Origin: an uncultured Clostridia bacterium
GTDB taxonomy: Bacteria > Bacillota > Clostridia > Oscillospirales > Oscillospiraceae
Assembly: GCA_945875335.1 (NCBI GenBank)
Contig: CAMCKD010000001.1
Span: 1 to 64,000 of the forward strand
Direction: 5' to 3'
DNA: 64,000 nucleotides
Position numbers and translations under genes: made by a program. Of this stretch, positions 41,519-48,355 are shown one piece after another. Each line of letters starts with the position of its first letter. The first letter of the stretch is position 1. The notes under the pieces are model-generated. The model made no database searches, was not told where the DNA came from, and worked only from the letters and a program-made list of their open reading frames with translations.

Positions 41519-42394
41519 ATGTTAACCAAAGAAGAATTCCGTCAATATCTTTCCCGGGGAATCCATTACCTGGACGGAGCCACCGGCTCCAATCTTCGCA
41601 ATGCCGGCATGCCCAAGGGCTGCTGCACGGAAATCTGGGTGCTGGAGCACCCGGAGCCGCTGGTTCAGCTGCAGCGGGAATATGCGCAGGCAGGCTCACA
41701 GATCATCTATGCTCCCACCTTCCAAGCCCAGCCCATTGCATTGAAAGCTTTTGGTATGGAACATCAAACAGAGAAAATCAACGAGGCACTGGTGGCATTG
41801 AGCCGCTCTGCTGCCCCCGACTGCCTGATTGCAGGGGACATCACCACCCTGGCAACCTTTTGCGAAAGCTGGAACCCGGATTGCTTTGAGCTGCTTGTGG
41901 AGAACTACCGCCGCCAGATTCGCGGCCTCATCGACGGCGGCGCGGATCTGCTGGTGGGAGAAACCCTTCTCTATCCCCAGGAAGCGGAGGCCATTCTCAC
42001 CGCCGCGGAGCTGGAATGCGCCGGGGCCACCATGTTCTCCTTCACCATGCAGGCGGACGGGTCGTTGTTCTCCGGCGCCGATGCCGGGAAGGTCCTGCGG
42101 GAATTGGAGGAAGCAGGAGCGGATGCGGTGGGCTTTAACTGCGTAGGAGCGGATATGATGACCCCCCACCTGGTCAGCAAGCTGAGGCGGTATACGGGGC
42201 TCCCCCTGATTTGCAAGCCCAATGCCGGTATCCCGGTGATCAATCAGGAAGGGGTTGCCGAATATCATCTTTCCGCCCAGGAATTTGCCGCAATCATGAA
42301 GCAGTGCGCGGACAACGGAGCCCTGCTGCTGGGTGGCTGCTGCGGCACCGATCCAAGCTTCATCGGGGCGGTAAAACAGGCACTGGAAGCATAA
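41519..42394 (+). CDS. Homocysteine S-methyltransferase-family protein
   Basis: The 291-aa single-domain protein has the barrel start LDGATGSNLRNAGMPKGCC and the three Zn-ligand Cys residues (GFNC, then GGCCGTD). It resembles the MetH N-terminal domain and MmuM. These transfer a methyl group to homocysteine to make methionine. The methyl donor (S-methylmethionine, a methyl-corrinoid or other) is not clear, and there is no cobalamin-binding domain, so a partner would be needed for MetH-like action. The next gene starts 16 nt after its stop. Confidence 0.92.
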   Translation: MLTKEEFRQYLSRGIHYLDGATGSNLRNAGMPKGCCTEIWVLEHPEPLVQLQREYAQAGSQIIYAPTFQAQPIALKAFGMEHQTEKINEALVALSRSAAPDCLIAGDITTLATFCESWNPDCFELLVENYRRQIRGLIDGGADLLVGETLLYPQEAEAILTAAELECAGATMFSFTMQADGSLFSGADAGKVLRELEEAGADAVGFNCVGADMMTPHLVSKLRRYTGLPLICKPNAGIPVINQEGVAEYHLSAQEFAAIMKQCADNGALLLGGCCGTDPSFIGAVKQALEA

Positions 42395-42410
42395 AAGGCG
42401 GTCTATAGAT

Positions 42411-43829
42411 ATGGAAAACAGAATTCATTTGTACGTCAGTCGGAAAAATGTGTTCACATGGCTGATGGCAGCTTGCCTGGTGTATTCCGCTGTGGCAAGG
42501 ATCGTAGTCTTCGGATTTACGAAGCATGCAGGCACAGTGGGCTTTTGGGGGCAGCTGGTGCTCCCGGTGGCAGCCACGGTGCTGTATCTGCTGATGGTAC
42601 TGCTGGACGGTACAGAGTGTTTTTACAGAACCTCAATCCCTGTCTGCATGATGGCGCTTTACTGCGGAATCTGTGTGGTAAACAGTGTTACGGGAAAGCT
42701 CTATGTCTGGCTTTTCTGGATTGCTTTGATTTTTCTGTCCCTGGTTTACGCGGAGATCGTCTCCGGCAGCCGTCAGCAATGGGTGTGGTTCCTGCCCTTC
42801 CTCATCGCTTCCACGCTGGCCACGGTCCTGTATAACAACAAGCAGATTCTGATTTCCAGAAACTGGGACGGCTTCGTTCGCATCCATGCGGATATTCTGG
42901 CCTTAACCGGCTGCCTGCTCCTTACCTTTGCCGTGCGGGTGCATCCGGCCGGACAGTACCATCGCAGATGGGGTGACCGCAGCGATGGCAGAAAAATCCG
43001 CACCCTTGCTGCCATGGATCAGGTCTCTCCCTACATCATGGTCACCCGCAATAGCTCCACCAACTCCTTTGAGGAAGCTTTTGAGATCAGCAATGTGGAT
43101 CGTTACATTCGTCAAAAGCGCCGGGAGGGTCTGACGAATTTCGGCATCATGCACGTTTTCTTGGCCGGCTACTGCCGGACGCTTGCGAAATATCCTGGAC
43201 TGAACCGCTTCATTTCCGGCCAAAAGGTTTATTCCCGGGGGGATGATATTCAGTTTTGCCTGACCATCAAAAAGGAAATGCGCACCAACGCACCGGAAAC
43301 CATCATAAAAGTACACTTGTCTCCAAAGGATACGGTTTATGATGTTTACAATAAAGTGAATGCGGAAATCGAGAAGGCGAAAAATGCCCCTCTGGATTCC
43401 AATTTTGACAACACTGCCCACACGCTGATGCTTGTTCCCGGTGTATTTTTGAAGTTCCTGGTCTGGTTTCTGAAAACACTGGACTATTTTGGACTTCTTC
43501 CCAAATTTCTGTTGGAGGTCAGCCCCTTCCACGGCAGTATCTTCTTCACCTCCATGGGAAGCCTGGGCATTCCTCCCATTTATCATCATCTCTACGACTT
43601 CGGCAATCTTCCCGTTTTTGGCTCCTTTGGCTGCAAGAGAAAGGCAATAGAAGTACTGGAGGATGGAACCATCACCGAACGGAAGTATATCGATTTCAAA
43701 TTCACCTTGGACGAGCGGATCGTGGACGGTTACTACTATGCCACCTTCTTCAAGCATTTCAGGCGGGTGATTTCCAGGCCCGAGGTATTGGACAATCCCC
43801 CGGAGGAAATCAACAAGGACATCGACTGA
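42411..43829 (+). CDS. Membrane protein with C-terminal E2-acyltransferase-like domain
   Basis: The 472-aa product has about six membrane segments in residues 1-175, then a soluble domain (about 200-460) that resembles the catalytic domain of 2-oxoacid dehydrogenase E2/chloramphenicol acetyltransferase: GLTNFGIMHVFLAGYCRTLAKYP, SMGSLGIPPIYHHLYDFGNLPVFGSFG, and the end motif DERIVDG (434-440). In E2 enzymes the matching motif is DHRVxDG with a catalytic His; here that position is Glu. No lipoyl domain is present. It lies between a methyltransferase and biotin ligase. Function unknown. Confidence 0.85.
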   Translation: MENRIHLYVSRKNVFTWLMAACLVYSAVARIVVFGFTKHAGTVGFWGQLVLPVAATVLYLLMVLLDGTECFYRTSIPVCMMALYCGICVVNSVTGKLYVWLFWIALIFLSLVYAEIVSGSRQQWVWFLPFLIASTLATVLYNNKQILISRNWDGFVRIHADILALTGCLLLTFAVRVHPAGQYHRRWGDRSDGRKIRTLAAMDQVSPYIMVTRNSSTNSFEEAFEISNVDRYIRQKRREGLTNFGIMHVFLAGYCRTLAKYPGLNRFISGQKVYSRGDDIQFCLTIKKEMRTNAPETIIKVHLSPKDTVYDVYNKVNAEIEKAKNAPLDSNFDNTAHTLMLVPGVFLKFLVWFLKTLDYFGLLPKFLLEVSPFHGSIFFTSMGSLGIPPIYHHLYDFGNLPVFGSFGCKRKAIEVLEDGTITERKYIDFKFTLDERIVDGYYYATFFKHFRRVISRPEVLDNPPEEINKDID

Positions 43830-43838
43830 GGAAACACC

Positions 43839-44630
43839 ATGCTGCAAGAGATTAAGGATAAGCTTAATAACCCCTGGCGGGAGAAAATTCAGTTTTTTGA
43901 TACCATTACCTCCACCAACGATGTGCTGAAGCAGTTGGCGCTCCAGGGGGCACCGGAGGGAACCACTCTGGTTGCGGACTGTCAGACCGGCGGCCGGGGG
44001 CGGATGGGCAGAACCTTCCTCTCCCCCTCCGGCGTGGGAATCTACCTCAGCGTACTGCTGCGCCCCAACTGCAAGCCAACAGAACTGATGCATCTCACCT
44101 GCGCCTCTGCCAGCGCCACCTGCAGCGCAATTGAGCAAGCGGCAGGATTTCGACCTGGCGCAAAGTGGACAAATGACATTGTATACAACAAAAGAAAGCT
44201 GGCTGGGATCCTGACGGAGCTGGGACTGAACCAGGACGGCACCACTGCCTACGCCATCATTGGCATTGGCTTTAACTGCAACCAGCAGCTGCGGGATTTT
44301 CCAGATGCCATACAGGATGTGGCAGGGTCGCTGAAAATGGTCACCGGCAAAGAAACAGACCGGGCACTTCTGGCGGCGAAAATGATAGAAGCTCTCTACC
44401 AGATGAACCGTGAGCTTTTATCGGATCAGGCGGGAATCCTTGCCCGCTACCGCCAGGACTGTATCACTCTGGGACAGGAGATCAGCCTGGTACGGGGAGA
44501 CGAGATTCGCCATGGAAAGGCGCTGGATGTGGATGACAATGGAGCATTGGTTGTTCGCTATGAGGATGGCACAATAGAAGCGGTCAATTCCGGGGAGGTC
44601 AGTGTCCGGGGAATGTATCACTATGTTTAA
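43839..44630 (+). CDS. birA: Biotin-[acetyl-CoA-carboxylase] ligase (BirA, no HTH)
   Basis: The 263-aa enzyme activates biotin as biotinyl-AMP and attaches it to carrier proteins. Motifs: ITSTNDVLKQLA, ADCQTGGRGRMGRTFLSP (biotinyl-AMP loop) and GAKWTNDIVYNKRKLAGILTE, with a C-terminal SH3-like domain. It lacks the N-terminal DNA-binding domain, so it should not act as a repressor. It lies 9 nt after the E2-like gene. It is followed by a palindromic repeat. Confidence 0.95.
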   Translation: MLQEIKDKLNNPWREKIQFFDTITSTNDVLKQLALQGAPEGTTLVADCQTGGRGRMGRTFLSPSGVGIYLSVLLRPNCKPTELMHLTCASASATCSAIEQAAGFRPGAKWTNDIVYNKRKLAGILTELGLNQDGTTAYAIIGIGFNCNQQLRDFPDAIQDVAGSLKMVTGKETDRALLAAKMIEALYQMNRELLSDQAGILARYRQDCITLGQEISLVRGDEIRHGKALDVDDNGALVVRYEDGTIEAVNSGEVSVRGMYHYV

Positions 44631-44632
44631 CC

Positions 44633-44705
44633 TAAGGCAACACCGCACAATGGGAGCGGCGGGCTTCGCCGAATCTCCTTGCCCCATTATGCGGTGTTGC
44701 CCTAA
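44633..44705. repeat. Palindromic MITE-like repeat
   Basis: A near-perfect inverted repeat: GGCAACACCGCA...TGCGGTGTTGCC with an inner CAATGGG/CCCATT arm and a small GGCGGGC-TTC-GCCG loop stem. It follows the birA stop directly and may also end its transcript. No ORF. Confidence 0.7.
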
Positions 44706-44734
44706 CTGTTCATCCATTATTTGCAAATTCCTAG

Positions 44735-44763
44735 TTGCATTTTTTGCTGGAATTGGGTATACT
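44735..44763 (+). promoter_or_regulatory. Promoter of the small Cys/Ala/Glu-rich protein gene
   Basis: TTGCAT (44735-44740), 17-nt spacer, TATACT (44758-44763). A GAGGAGG SD follows before ATG 44802. Confidence 0.75.
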
Positions 44764-44801
44764 ATTCTCGATAAAGAAATTCCAATGAGGAGGTCTATTC
44801 C

Positions 44802-45143
44802 ATGAAATTCAATACCATCGTTAAACTCTTTACTGCTCTCGCTGCCGCTGTAGGCGCTATTTACATCGTTGCCACCTATGGCGACAAGATTGTTGAATGG
44901 GCAAAGGGAATTATGGGCGGATGCTGCTGCTCCAAGTCCGCAGCAACCGTTTCTGCCCCCCAGGCTGCTGCCGAAGATTTTGCCCCCGCTGAAGAATCCG
45001 CGAAGGAAGAAGCCCCCGCTGAGGTTCAGGAGCCTGCCGAGGAAGCGACTGAGGAAGCTGCTGCCCCGGAAGCACCCGCTGCCGAGGCTGTTCTGTCCGA
45101 CGAAGCAATTCCCGTCGCTGACGAAGAGGATTTTGAAGGTTAA
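44802..45143 (+). CDS. Small membrane-anchored Ala/Glu/Pro-rich protein (113 aa)
   Basis: I do not recognise a characterised family. The 113-aa product has an N-terminal membrane segment (LFTALAAAVGAIYIVATYG), then an amphipathic stretch, a Cys triplet (MGGCCCSKS) and a low-complexity acidic tail rich in Ala, Glu and Pro. Strong promoter, strong SD and a clean terminator show a single-gene unit that is probably well expressed. The CCC cluster next to the membrane could be a lipidation, metal or redox site (inference). The tail is probably disordered. Confidence 0.82.
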   Translation: MKFNTIVKLFTALAAAVGAIYIVATYGDKIVEWAKGIMGGCCCSKSAATVSAPQAAAEDFAPAEESAKEEAPAEVQEPAEEATEEAAAPEAPAAEAVLSDEAIPVADEEDFEG

Positions 45144-45162
45144 TTCCCTTCTAAAAGGATTT

Positions 45163-45196
45163 GGAGGCCGCCCAAACGGGTGACCTCCTTTTTCTT
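45163..45196 (+). terminator. Terminator of the 113-aa gene
   Basis: GGAGG-CGCCC/CGGGTG-CCTCC stem followed by TTTTTCTT. Confidence 0.85.
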
Positions 45197-45213
45197 ATAA
45201 ATCGAAGATACAA

Positions 45214-45238
45214 GAGCCGCCGCAATACGCGGCGGCTC
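45214..45238 (-). terminator. Hairpin after ackA
   Basis: GAGCCGCCGC/GCGGCGGCTC stem, 11 nt past the ackA stop. The T-run behind it is weak (TTGTATCTT on the minus strand). Confidence 0.6.
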
Positions 45239-45249
45239 CAAAAAAACGA

Positions 45250-46443
45250 TTACTTCTTTGCAGCGTTTACCAGCTCAGCGGTATCCTGAGCGATCATCAG
45301 CTCTTCGTTGGTGGGGATGACCCAGACCTGAACGGCGGAATCCTCGGTGGAAATCTTCATCTCCTGGCCGCGAACCTTGTTCTTCTCCAAATCGATCTTC
45401 ACACCCATGAAGCCAAGGTAGGAGCAGATGGCAGCACGGGCATCGGCGTCATTCTCGCCCACACCGGCGGTGAAGGTCAGCATGTCGATGCCGTTCAGTG
45501 CGGCGGTATAAGCGCCAACATACTTGGCGACCTCGTAGTAGAACTTGTCCAGAGCCAGCTTGCAGTCCTCGTTGCCGCCTTCGGCACCGGCGGTCAGATC
45601 ACGGAAGTCGGAGGAAACGCCGGACAGAGCCAGCACGCCGGACTTCTTATTCAGCATGGTCAGGCAGTCATCCACGCTCATGCCATACTTGTTGCAGATG
45701 AACTGCACCACGCAGGCATCGATGTCGCCGGAACGGGTGCCCATAGGCACACCGGCCAGAGGAGACAGGCCCATGGAGGTATCCTGGCACTTGCCGTCCT
45801 TCACAGCGGACAAGGAGGAACCGTTGCCCAGATGGCAGTTGACCATCTTGAAATTCTTGGTGCCCATCAGCTCGGCAGCACGGCGGGCGATATACTTGTG
45901 GGAGGTACCATGGAAGCCATAGCGGCGGATATCATCATTCTTGTAGTATTCGGTGGGAATGGCGTAACGGTAGGCCTTGGGGGGCATGGTCATGTGGAAG
46001 GCGGTGTCGAACACGGCAACCTGGGGGGTGTTGGGCATAACCGCCTGGCAGGCACGAATGCCCATCAGGTTCGCGGGGTTATGCAGGGGGCCCAGGGGAA
46101 TGCACTCTTCGATGGCCTTGATGCAGGCATCATCGATGATGCAGGAATCGGAGAATTTCATGCCGCCATGGAGCACACGATGGCCAACAGCATCGATCTC
46201 ATCCACGGACTTGATCACGCCGTCCACAGGATCAACCAGGATTTCCAGCACAGCCTGAATGGCCTCGGAATGGGTGGGCATGGGAATGTCCTTGACCACC
46301 TTCTTGTCGCCGACCTTGTGGGTCAGACGGCCGTCGATGTAGATACGCTCGCACAGACCCTTGGCGGACACATCGCCGGTCTCAGGGTTCATCAGCTGAT
46401 ACTTCAGAGAAGAGCTGCCGGCGTTGATAACCAGAACGTTCAT
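45250..46443 (-). CDS. ackA: Acetate kinase
   Basis: AckA interconverts acetyl phosphate + ADP and acetate + ATP, the main ATP-yielding step of many fermenters. The 397-aa product has VLVINAGSSSLKYQL, GHRVLHGG, DTAFHMTMP, YGFHGTSHKYI, HLGNGSS and PMGTRSGDID. No pta gene is adjacent, unlike many species. It has a good promoter (46517-46545) that is divergent from tmcAL, and a palindrome lies at the start of transcription. Confidence 0.97.
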   Translation of the reverse strand: MNVLVINAGSSSLKYQLMNPETGDVSAKGLCERIYIDGRLTHKVGDKKVVKDIPMPTHSEAIQAVLEILVDPVDGVIKSVDEIDAVGHRVLHGGMKFSDSCIIDDACIKAIEECIPLGPLHNPANLMGIRACQAVMPNTPQVAVFDTAFHMTMPPKAYRYAIPTEYYKNDDIRRYGFHGTSHKYIARRAAELMGTKNFKMVNCHLGNGSSLSAVKDGKCQDTSMGLSPLAGVPMGTRSGDIDACVVQFICNKYGMSVDDCLTMLNKKSGVLALSGVSSDFRDLTAGAEGGNEDCKLALDKFYYEVAKYVGAYTAALNGIDMLTFTAGVGENDADARAAICSYLGFMGVKIDLEKNKVRGQEMKISTEDSAVQVWVIPTNEELMIAQDTAELVNAAKK

Positions 46444-46471
46444 TGGAATTGCCTCCTAGATATTTTTGTGA

Positions 46472-46500
46472 TTTCATTTTTGTGGAAAATATGGTATGAT
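46472..46500 (+). promoter_or_regulatory. Weak promoter of tmcAL-yczE-like
   Basis: TTTCAT (46472-46477), 17-nt spacer, TATGAT (46495-46500) preceded by TG (extended -10). Confidence 0.5.
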
Positions 46501-46515
46501 TTCCATAGCTGGAAA
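46500..46515. promoter_or_regulatory. Palindrome between ackA and tmcAL promoters
   Basis: TTTCCATAGCTGGAAA (6-bp arms, 4-nt centre). It lies at the predicted ackA transcription start and directly after the tmcAL -10. Confidence 0.45.
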
Positions 46516-46516
46516 T

Positions 46517-46545
46517 ATTATAGTCTATTTTTTTGTTTTTCTCAA
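46517..46545 (-). promoter_or_regulatory. Promoter of ackA
   Basis: On the minus strand TTGAGA (46540-46545), 17-nt spacer, TATAAT (46517-46522). Confidence 0.75.
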
Positions 46546-46584
46546 CCCCCAAATAGGAAAAATTTTGCCAAAGGAGGATTTTTC

Positions 46585-47718
46585 TTGAAGACCGTTGGTA
46601 TTATCTGCGAATACAATCCCTTCCATAACGGCCACCGGCGGCAAATTCAGCAGATTCGGGAGCGGTTTGGATTGGACACCGCCGTGGTGTGCCTGATGAG
46701 CGGCAACTATGTTCAGCGGGGTGCCCCTGCCCTTGTGGACAAATCCATCCGGGCAAAAGCGGCAGTGCTGTCCGGGGCGGATCTGGTGCTGGAGCTTCCC
46801 ATTACCGTTTCCCTTTCTTCTGCGGAAGGGTTTGCCGCCGGAGGGGTGCGCATTCTCTCCCGGTTCTGCGATGTGCTTTGCTTCGGCACCGAATCCATGA
46901 CAGAGGAAATGTTGGTGCAAACGGCCCAGGCTCTGCTCAGTCCTCAATTATCGGATTTGCTGAAGGAGGAAATCACCTCCGGCTGCTCCTTCCCGATCGC
47001 CCGGCAGCAGGCTCTGGCACGAATGGGCGTGAAAACGATTCTCTCCAATCCCAATGACATTCTGGGGGTGGAGTATACCAAGGCCATCCTGTCCCAGCAG
47101 TCTTCCATGACCATCTTCCCTGTTTTTCGGAATGGGGACTATCATTCCCAGGTTCTCAGTTCCCAGGCTCCCTCAGCCACTGCCCTGCGGAAGGCAATGC
47201 TTTCTGGGGATGACTGGCAGACCGCTGTCCCGGAAGCCACCGTTCCCCTGCTGCAAAACGCAGCTTTTCATACCCTGGCAGCGGGTGAGCGAGCGATTCT
47301 TTCAAAGCTTCGAACCATGACCGATGAGGATTTTGAACGCCTGCCCTACGGCTCTGAAGGTCTCTGGCGCAAGCTGATGAAGGCCTGCCGCAGCAAAAAT
47401 GATCTGACCGTCATCATCGAGGCCACCAAATCTAAGCGCTACACCCGGACCAGAATTGACCGCATGATTCTCTGCGCCTTTTTGGGACTGACGGAAGAGG
47501 ATATGGGGATTCTTCCTCCCAAAATTCGGGTGTTGGCGTTCAACGACCGGGGGCGCTCCATCCTGCGTACCCACGACTGCTTCTGCAACGCAGGGGAAGC
47601 CGTGGACGAAACCGAGCAGCGCATTGGAAACCTCTACGGCCTGTTCGCCATTAACGCAGTAGAGCCCCCGGATTCAGAGACAAAACGACGCATTTTTTAC
47701 CATCAGGAGAAATCATGA
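46585..47718 (+). CDS. tmcAL: tRNA(Met) cytidine acetate ligase TmcAL
   Basis: TmcAL activates acetate with ATP and acetylates C34 of elongator tRNA-Met. The 377-aa product has the nucleotidyltransferase motif YNPFHNGHRRQIQQIR and MSGNYVQRGAPALVDK, and the C-terminal SKRYTRTRIDRM motif. The start is a TTG at 46585, with AGGAGG 7 nt upstream; no suitable ATG is near. It is divergent from acetate kinase, a fitting neighbour because both handle acetate. The yczE-like gene overlaps its stop by 4 nt. Confidence 0.93.
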   Translation: MKTVGIICEYNPFHNGHRRQIQQIRERFGLDTAVVCLMSGNYVQRGAPALVDKSIRAKAAVLSGADLVLELPITVSLSSAEGFAAGGVRILSRFCDVLCFGTESMTEEMLVQTAQALLSPQLSDLLKEEITSGCSFPIARQQALARMGVKTILSNPNDILGVEYTKAILSQQSSMTIFPVFRNGDYHSQVLSSQAPSATALRKAMLSGDDWQTAVPEATVPLLQNAAFHTLAAGERAILSKLRTMTDEDFERLPYGSEGLWRKLMKACRSKNDLTVIIEATKSKRYTRTRIDRMILCAFLGLTEEDMGILPPKIRVLAFNDRGRSILRTHDCFCNAGEAVDETEQRIGNLYGLFAINAVEPPDSETKRRIFYHQEKS

Positions 47719-48305
47719 CTACAAAAATCACCCTTCGCAACTGCATCATTTCCTTTTTCGGTGCTGCCTTTCTGGCCTTTGGAATGTACAATGTCCACTC
47801 TATTTCCGATATTACAGAGGGCGGCGTCCTGGGCGCGGTGCTGCTGATTCAGCATTGGCTGCACATCTCCCCCGCCCTTTCCAGCCTGGTTCTGAATGGG
47901 CTTTGTTATCTTTTGGGCTGGCGCACCTTTGGCAAGACCTTCCTTGTCTATTCTGCCATTTCCTCTCTTGGTTATTCCGTTTGCTATACGGTCTGTGAGC
48001 AGTTTCCGCCAATCTACCCTCAAATCGCCTCCATGCCCCTGGCGGCAGCAATCGCAGGCAGCATCTTTGTGGGTGTGGGCTGCGGCATCTGCGTACGCCT
48101 GGGCGGAGCTCCCAGCGGGGATGATGCCCTGTCCATGAGTCTTTCCCGCTTGACCGGCATTCCCATTCAGTGGGTCTATTTGCTCTCCGATCTTTTGGTG
48201 CTGGGTCTGTCACTGACCTATATCCCATTGAACAAAATCGCCTATTCCCTGCTGACCGTTCTGCTCTCCGGGCAAATCATTGGACTATTTCAAAGAAAGC
48301 AATAA
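47715..48305 (+). CDS. YitT/YczE-family integral membrane protein
   Basis: The 196-aa protein has about five membrane segments, the SISDITEGGVLGAVLLI loop and the GGAPSGDDALSMSLSRLTGIP motif typical of YitT/YczE-family proteins. The function of this family is unknown; it may be a transporter-like protein. Its ATG overlaps the tmcAL stop (ATGA), so it is translationally coupled. A bidirectional terminator follows. Confidence 0.85.
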   Translation: MTTKITLRNCIISFFGAAFLAFGMYNVHSISDITEGGVLGAVLLIQHWLHISPALSSLVLNGLCYLLGWRTFGKTFLVYSAISSLGYSVCYTVCEQFPPIYPQIASMPLAAAIAGSIFVGVGCGICVRLGGAPSGDDALSMSLSRLTGIPIQWVYLLSDLLVLGLSLTYIPLNKIAYSLLTVLLSGQIIGLFQRKQ

Positions 48306-48309
48306 AAGA

Positions 48310-48343
48310 CCAGCCGGATCACGTTTGAAGTGATTCCGGCTGG
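48310..48343. terminator. Bidirectional terminator between yczE-like and nrdD
   Basis: CCAGCCGGA-TCAC/GTGA-TTCCGGCTGG stem, followed by TCTTTTATT on the minus strand. Confidence 0.78.
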
Positions 48344-48355
48344 AAATACTTTTGA

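Noticed and set aside
45832..46584. Upstream extension of the tmcAL frame through the ackA gene (628 codons in all).
   Set aside because: The conserved protein begins at the TTG at 46585 with a good SD. The upstream part is antisense to ackA and crosses both promoters.
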